The notes under the pieces: generated by a model | What the model was told of the DNA's origin: nothing | Database searches by the model: none | What the model saw: the letters and a program-made list of their open reading frames with translations, nothing else | In this document: positions 32,196-35,070 of the stretch, in pieces | Position numbering within the stretch: position 1 is the stretch's first letter | Layout: each line of letters begins with the position of its first letter | Source of the DNA: Candidatus Magasanikiibacteriota bacterium | Lineage (GTDB): Bacteria; Patescibacteriota; Patescibacteriia; Magasanikbacterales; 2-02-FULL-50-9b | Assembly: GCA_023246755.1 (NCBI GenBank) | Contig: JAHFHU010000005.1 | Location: 1-35,070, forward strand | Length of the DNA: 35,070 nucleotides | Direction of reading: 5' to 3' | Made by a program: the position numbers and the translations under genes

Positions 32196-33236
32196 CTATG
32201 GCTGATTTTCTATCGCGTTTTGATAGTGACGCCAGACATTGTTCACATAATCGGGATTGCCAGTTTTCCATGCGCCTCCATTATAAAAACTCGCAAATCT
32301 CTCAAGTTTTGCCGGCGTAAATGGGAAAAAATCGGCAGGATCTATCGTCGATCGGTTGCTTTTTTGGACGATGTACGCTAAGAATAATTTTGTCGCGTTT
32401 GCAACATTATAGGTTTGCCCCTCGGTCATTCCGAGTTCGCGCCGAACTTTGAGTCCGATACCGCTCATCAAAATATGGAATATTGAGAATGAAAATTCAT
32501 GGTGTCCGTCATGGCCCTCCCATCGATGAAATTCGAATTGTCCGAGCGGTGCTCCGCCGGATTCTTGCTTCGCAATTACAAGAAGCGCGGCAACGAGCTG
32601 ATCTTTGTCCATGCCCGTTTTGTCTAAAATATGTTGAACAGTTGGTCCATACAGCGGTTCATTTAAAATCTCATCAATACCGATGATTGTTTGTTTGATA
32701 AAATCAGATTTTTCTATAATCCGTGTCGTGCGCTCGAGCGGAATCGGGATCCACTGCGCGAGATGAAGGTCATGTGCGGGGATGCTGAATGTTTGCAAAT
32801 GACCGGTTTGGTTTTTGAGGTACGAAAATTCTGAAAATTGCGCTAATTTTTCACGAATCGACGATATCGTATCTTCAGGACACACCTTGTAAAAAAAAAT
32901 TCCGGCATCTTCTAAAACAGTTACATCGTGTGCGAGATGAATTGTGCGGTCGTGTAACTCTTTGGGAGTGTACATGCCATTTTTATGGAATGCAAAAATT
33001 TCTGGATCAACAAGTTGGTCGGATGGTTTGGTCTCGAATCGAATACTTGGCGCTGGTTTAACCGCAGGTGCTATTATTTCTGGCCGATCGATTTTTGCTT
33101 GTGGTGTGCACGCATTCAACGCAACCGTGCTGAATAAAAATTTGTTCAATAACGATGATCGAATTTTTTCAAACGCAGTTCGTTCGTCGGGTTCATGTGG
33201 CCACGGAGCGGGCGGTGTAAAAAATTTTTCTGGCAT
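32196..33236 (-). CDS. Putative cell-wall protein with LysM-like and lytic transglycosylase-like regions
   Basis: The 346-residue protein has a short hydrophobic stretch at residues about 29–43 ending LNAC, a possible lipobox (Cys43) after an unusually long charged N-terminus. Residues about 112–165 (FYKVCPEDTISSIREKLAQF, then IPAHDLHLAQWIPIP) resemble a LysM module. The C-terminal half has VAALLVIAKQESGG, where the Glu could be the catalytic residue of an SLT-type transglycosylase. FYNGGAWKTGNPDYVNNVWRHY recalls the SLT end motif (A-x-YNGG). The middle is diverged, and the assignment is inferred from motifs only. A cell-wall role fits the nearby carboxypeptidase and murI genes. Confidence 0.6.
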   Translation of the reverse strand: MPEKFFTPPAPWPHEPDERTAFEKIRSSLLNKFLFSTVALNACTPQAKIDRPEIIAPAVKPAPSIRFETKPSDQLVDPEIFAFHKNGMYTPKELHDRTIHLAHDVTVLEDAGIFFYKVCPEDTISSIREKLAQFSEFSYLKNQTGHLQTFSIPAHDLHLAQWIPIPLERTTRIIEKSDFIKQTIIGIDEILNEPLYGPTVQHILDKTGMDKDQLVAALLVIAKQESGGAPLGQFEFHRWEGHDGHHEFSFSIFHILMSGIGLKVRRELGMTEGQTYNVANATKLFLAYIVQKSNRSTIDPADFFPFTPAKLERFASFYNGGAWKTGNPDYVNNVWRHYQNAIENQP

Positions 33237-33243
33237 GCCGATA

Positions 33244-33252
33244 ATTATAGCA
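33244..33252 (-). promoter_or_regulatory. Extended -10 promoter of the LysM/SLT-like gene
   Basis: On the minus strand TG-c-TATAAT (33252–33244) is a perfect extended -10 box, seven bases before ATG 33236. The -35 region is weak. The box lies just upstream of the dprA stop codon region, so this gene can be expressed apart from dprA. Confidence 0.65.
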
Positions 33253-33255
33253 GAC

Positions 33256-34125
33256 TTACATAGATCGTGCAGATAAATTATTTGTACTCCGTGTGATAAT
33301 TCCGCGCAGTTCTAATTCTGAAACGATCATAATTGCTTCGCTTGGCGTCAAACCGGCAAGCGTGATGAGATCGCTCAGTGAACATGATGTTCGCGCGATG
33401 ATGTCATAGACATGACGTTCAGATCGTGAGAGTAATAGAGATTGTTGGGTGGGTGCGTGATCAATTCCAAAGACAGTTAAAATATGCGCAGAGCAGGTAA
33501 CGACATGTGCACCCTGATGCAATATTTCATTGGTGCCGGCGCATAATTTTGAAAAAATCGATCCGGGCACCGCAAACAATTCACGATTGTAGTCGAGCGT
33601 GAGGCGCGCGGTAATCATGGTTCCTGAGTCGCGCGCAGCTTCGGCAATCAATACGCCGAGTGACATGCCCGCGACGATGCGATTGCGCGCCGGAAAATAT
33701 TCGGGGCGGGCGCGTTCACCAATCGGATATTCTGAAACGATGCAACCACCAGAATCTAAAATGCGTCGTGCCAGCGCTATGTGCGAGCGCGGATAAATTG
33801 ATTCGTCATCAACGCCACAACCGAGCACCGCGATGGTTGGTCGGTTATTTTCGAGTGCAGCGCAATGAGCAGCCGCGTCAGCACCGAGGGCCATGCCGGA
33901 TACAATGGTGAGGTGTTCTGCAACAGGCGGCACGATCGTTTCAATTGCACGACGGCCATAATCGCTGACATCGCGCGATCCGACAACGGCAAACATTTTG
34001 GTTTGCAGAAGCGTTGAATTGCCCCGCACAAAAATTTTTGCGGGTGGATCGTTAATTTGTGCAAGTAGCGGAGGATACGCGTGCTCGCCTCGATGAATTA
34101 TGGTCCAGTCAGTCAGGTCATTCAT
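33256..34125 (-). CDS. dprA: DNA processing protein DprA
   Basis: DprA binds incoming single-stranded DNA and loads RecA during natural transformation. The Rossmann-like core shows FAVVGSRDVSDYGRRAIETI, IVSGMALGADAAAH, TIAVLGCGVDDESIYPRSH, FPARNRIVAGMSLGVLIAEA and DSGTMITARLTLDYNRELFAVPGSI. A C-terminal winged-helix part follows (VYDIIARTSCSLSDLITLAGL). The start is set at ATG 34125 (289 residues, TATATG context); GTG 34143 is an alternative. A TTGACA lies upstream, but I see no matching -10 box. CPR bacteria with tiny genomes often keep competence genes, which would fit DNA uptake as a nutrient or gene source. Confidence 0.94.
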   Translation of the reverse strand: MNDLTDWTIIHRGEHAYPPLLAQINDPPAKIFVRGNSTLLQTKMFAVVGSRDVSDYGRRAIETIVPPVAEHLTIVSGMALGADAAAHCAALENNRPTIAVLGCGVDDESIYPRSHIALARRILDSGGCIVSEYPIGERARPEYFPARNRIVAGMSLGVLIAEAARDSGTMITARLTLDYNRELFAVPGSIFSKLCAGTNEILHQGAHVVTCSAHILTVFGIDHAPTQQSLLLSRSERHVYDIIARTSCSLSDLITLAGLTPSEAIMIVSELELRGIITRSTNNLSARSM

Positions 34126-34181
34126 ATATACACTGGGTTCCACATTTTGTTTTGCGTGTCAAGGGGTAGGTTATCCACCAT

Positions 34182-34210
34182 TTGTTCGCAGCTGTATTGT
34201 TGTGTACAAT
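34182..34210 (+). promoter_or_regulatory. Promoter of murI
   Basis: TTGTTC (34182–34187) and TACAAT (34205–34210) are 17 bases apart. The -10 box ends 15 bases before ATG 34226. Confidence 0.55.
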
Positions 34211-34225
34211 TCTGCCTACATATAT

Positions 34226-34939
34226 ATGATTGGAATTTTTGATTCGGGTAGCGGCGGATTGTCAGTTTTGGCTGCGCTCCATGCGCGCGCGCCCGAGCTC
34301 GACGTCGTTTATTTTGGTGATCTCGCACATGTGCCGTATGGATCACGCGCGCAAGCCGACGTTCGGCTGCTGACGATCGCGGGTTTTAAAATTTTGCGCG
34401 ATGCCGGAGCAGACCACCTTGTCAGCGCATGTAACACCGTTTCGACCGCAGTGATTCGGCCGTACATGCGGGGAGACGGAATTATTGAGATGGTGGGTGC
34501 AGCGGTTAGTGCGGTTCAAAAATTCAGCACACCGCACGTTGCAGTTGCGGCGACGCCCGCAACAATTGAATCGGGGATGTATCAAAAAGAGTTTCAGCGT
34601 GCAAATATTCGTGCTACGATGATCGCGTGTCCGAATCTTGCGGCAGCGATTGAATACGAGGATGTGGCGGCGACACGAACTGCGGTTGATGCCGCGGTTG
34701 CTGCGATGCATGCGGCGGGTGCCGACGTTCTTTTGCTTGCGTGCACGCATTATGCACGTGTTCGCGAGATGTTTGCCTGTTCGACGATTGATCCTGCTGA
34801 TGCAGTTGCTCAACAAATTATTGCGAGTTGGGGGAGCGTCGGGAATGGTACAAAGAAATTTATCGCTTCAAAAGATTCGCCAATTTTTGCGACGCGCGTT
34901 CAAAAATTGTTCGGGCCGCGAGAAATTATTTTAAAATAA
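34226..34939 (+). CDS. murI: Glutamate racemase
   Basis: This cofactor-free racemase supplies D-glutamate for peptidoglycan. The start is ATG 34226 (237 residues), MIGIFDSGSGGLSVL, the family N-terminus. The upstream frame from 34100 is unlikely. DLAHVPYGSR follows, then the first catalytic cysteine in SACNTVS and the second in LACTHY. It is slightly shorter than the usual 260–270 residues. The last five codons overlap the convergent pth gene within a 20-bp palindrome. Confidence 0.94.
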   Translation: MIGIFDSGSGGLSVLAALHARAPELDVVYFGDLAHVPYGSRAQADVRLLTIAGFKILRDAGADHLVSACNTVSTAVIRPYMRGDGIIEMVGAAVSAVQKFSTPHVAVAATPATIESGMYQKEFQRANIRATMIACPNLAAAIEYEDVAATRTAVDAAVAAMHAAGADVLLLACTHYARVREMFACSTIDPADAVAQQIIASWGSVGNGTKKFIASKDSPIFATRVQKLFGPREIILK

Positions 34940-34942
34940 TTT
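34923..34942. repeat. 20-bp perfect palindrome spanning both murI and pth stop codons
   Basis: AAATTATTTT (34923–34932) is followed by its exact reverse complement (34933–34942). Read on either strand it encodes I-I-L-K-stop, so both convergent genes end with the same residues. It is too AT-rich to be a usual terminator, though it could form a weak bidirectional hairpin. Confidence 0.8.
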
Positions 34943-35070
34943 GTTGAACGAGTTCGCGCGCGGCCGCACATGATTTTTTCATCTCGATCAGCTCGTCGCT
35001 CGAAAATTTTTCCAGCACAAAATCGCGCCCATCAATTTGTTTCGGACCAATGCCGATGCGAACGCGGTGG
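34926..35070 (-). CDS. pth: Peptidyl-tRNA hydrolase, C-terminal part (5' end outside window)
   Basis: The minus-strand frame entering at 35069 reads HRVRIGIGPKQIDGRDFVLEKFSSDELIE and ends in IILK. The RIGIG block followed by a V-L-x-K-F-S segment and a terminal helix is typical of the C-terminus of Pth, which recycles stalled peptidyl-tRNA. Forty-seven residues lie in the window; the catalytic His/Asp/Asn region is outside. The stop codon at 34926–34928 lies within the end of murI, so the two convergent genes overlap by 14 bases. Confidence 0.8.
   Translation of the reverse strand, partial: HRVRIGIGPKQIDGRDFVLEKFSSDELIEMKKSCAAARELVQQIILK

Noticed and set aside
34171-34179. TTATCCACC, one base from a DnaA box
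   Set aside because: A single near match between dprA and murI, with no second box or AT-rich unwinding region nearby; not enough for an origin.

Overview
The window looks like a chromosomal segment of a Patescibacteria (CPR) bacterium, perhaps of the Parcubacteria group; the group assignment is inference. The evidence is a compact str–S10–spc ribosomal cluster without rpmD (L30), which CPR bacteria lack, together with short intergenic gaps, low-complexity tails on several ribosomal proteins, a helical motif next to a membrane segment that is common in CPR proteins, and no visible Shine-Dalgarno sequences. Genes end at TAA, TAG and TGA in the expected places, so the standard bacterial code fits.

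Region 1 (1–3400): the 3' end of fusA with a terminator, an AT-rich FkbM-type methyltransferase inserted between fusA and tuf, tandem promoters for tuf, then rpsJ. Region 2 (3400–16270): a long co-directional cluster rplC-D-W-B, rpsS, rplV, rpsC, rplP, rpmC, rpsQ, rplN-X-E, rpsN, rpsH, rplF, rplR, rpsE, rplO, secY, adk, map, ruvX, recO. It joins ribosome assembly, protein export, nucleotide balance, N-terminal methionine removal and DNA repair. Region 3 (16300–26150): a 28-codon acidic ORF, divergent dedA and asnS, two small lipoproteins, aspS, scpA-scpB, a D,D-carboxypeptidase, a DUF2339-like membrane protein and a secreted thrombospondin-type-3-repeat protein. Region 4 (26150–26790): a 633-base stretch without protein genes, holding two tRNA genes on the minus strand, strong inverted repeats, and two complex foldable elements. 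Region 5 (26787–35070): parA-parB, then minus-strand spoT/rel, topA, a LysM/transglycosylase-like protein and dprA, divergent murI, and the 3' end of pth.

Two signals run through the window. Inside the ribosomal cluster all 21 starts from rplC to adk read TATG, with no Shine-Dalgarno. At the head of most other transcription units a good -10 box lies only 6–15 bases before the start codon, which predicts leaderless or nearly leaderless mRNAs. The most unusual unexplained DNA is the 143-bp element at 26574–26716, with a 17-bp perfect terminal inverted repeat and nested hairpins, and a second foldable element at 26201–26311 that begins with a copy of the 3' end of the neighbouring tRNA gene.
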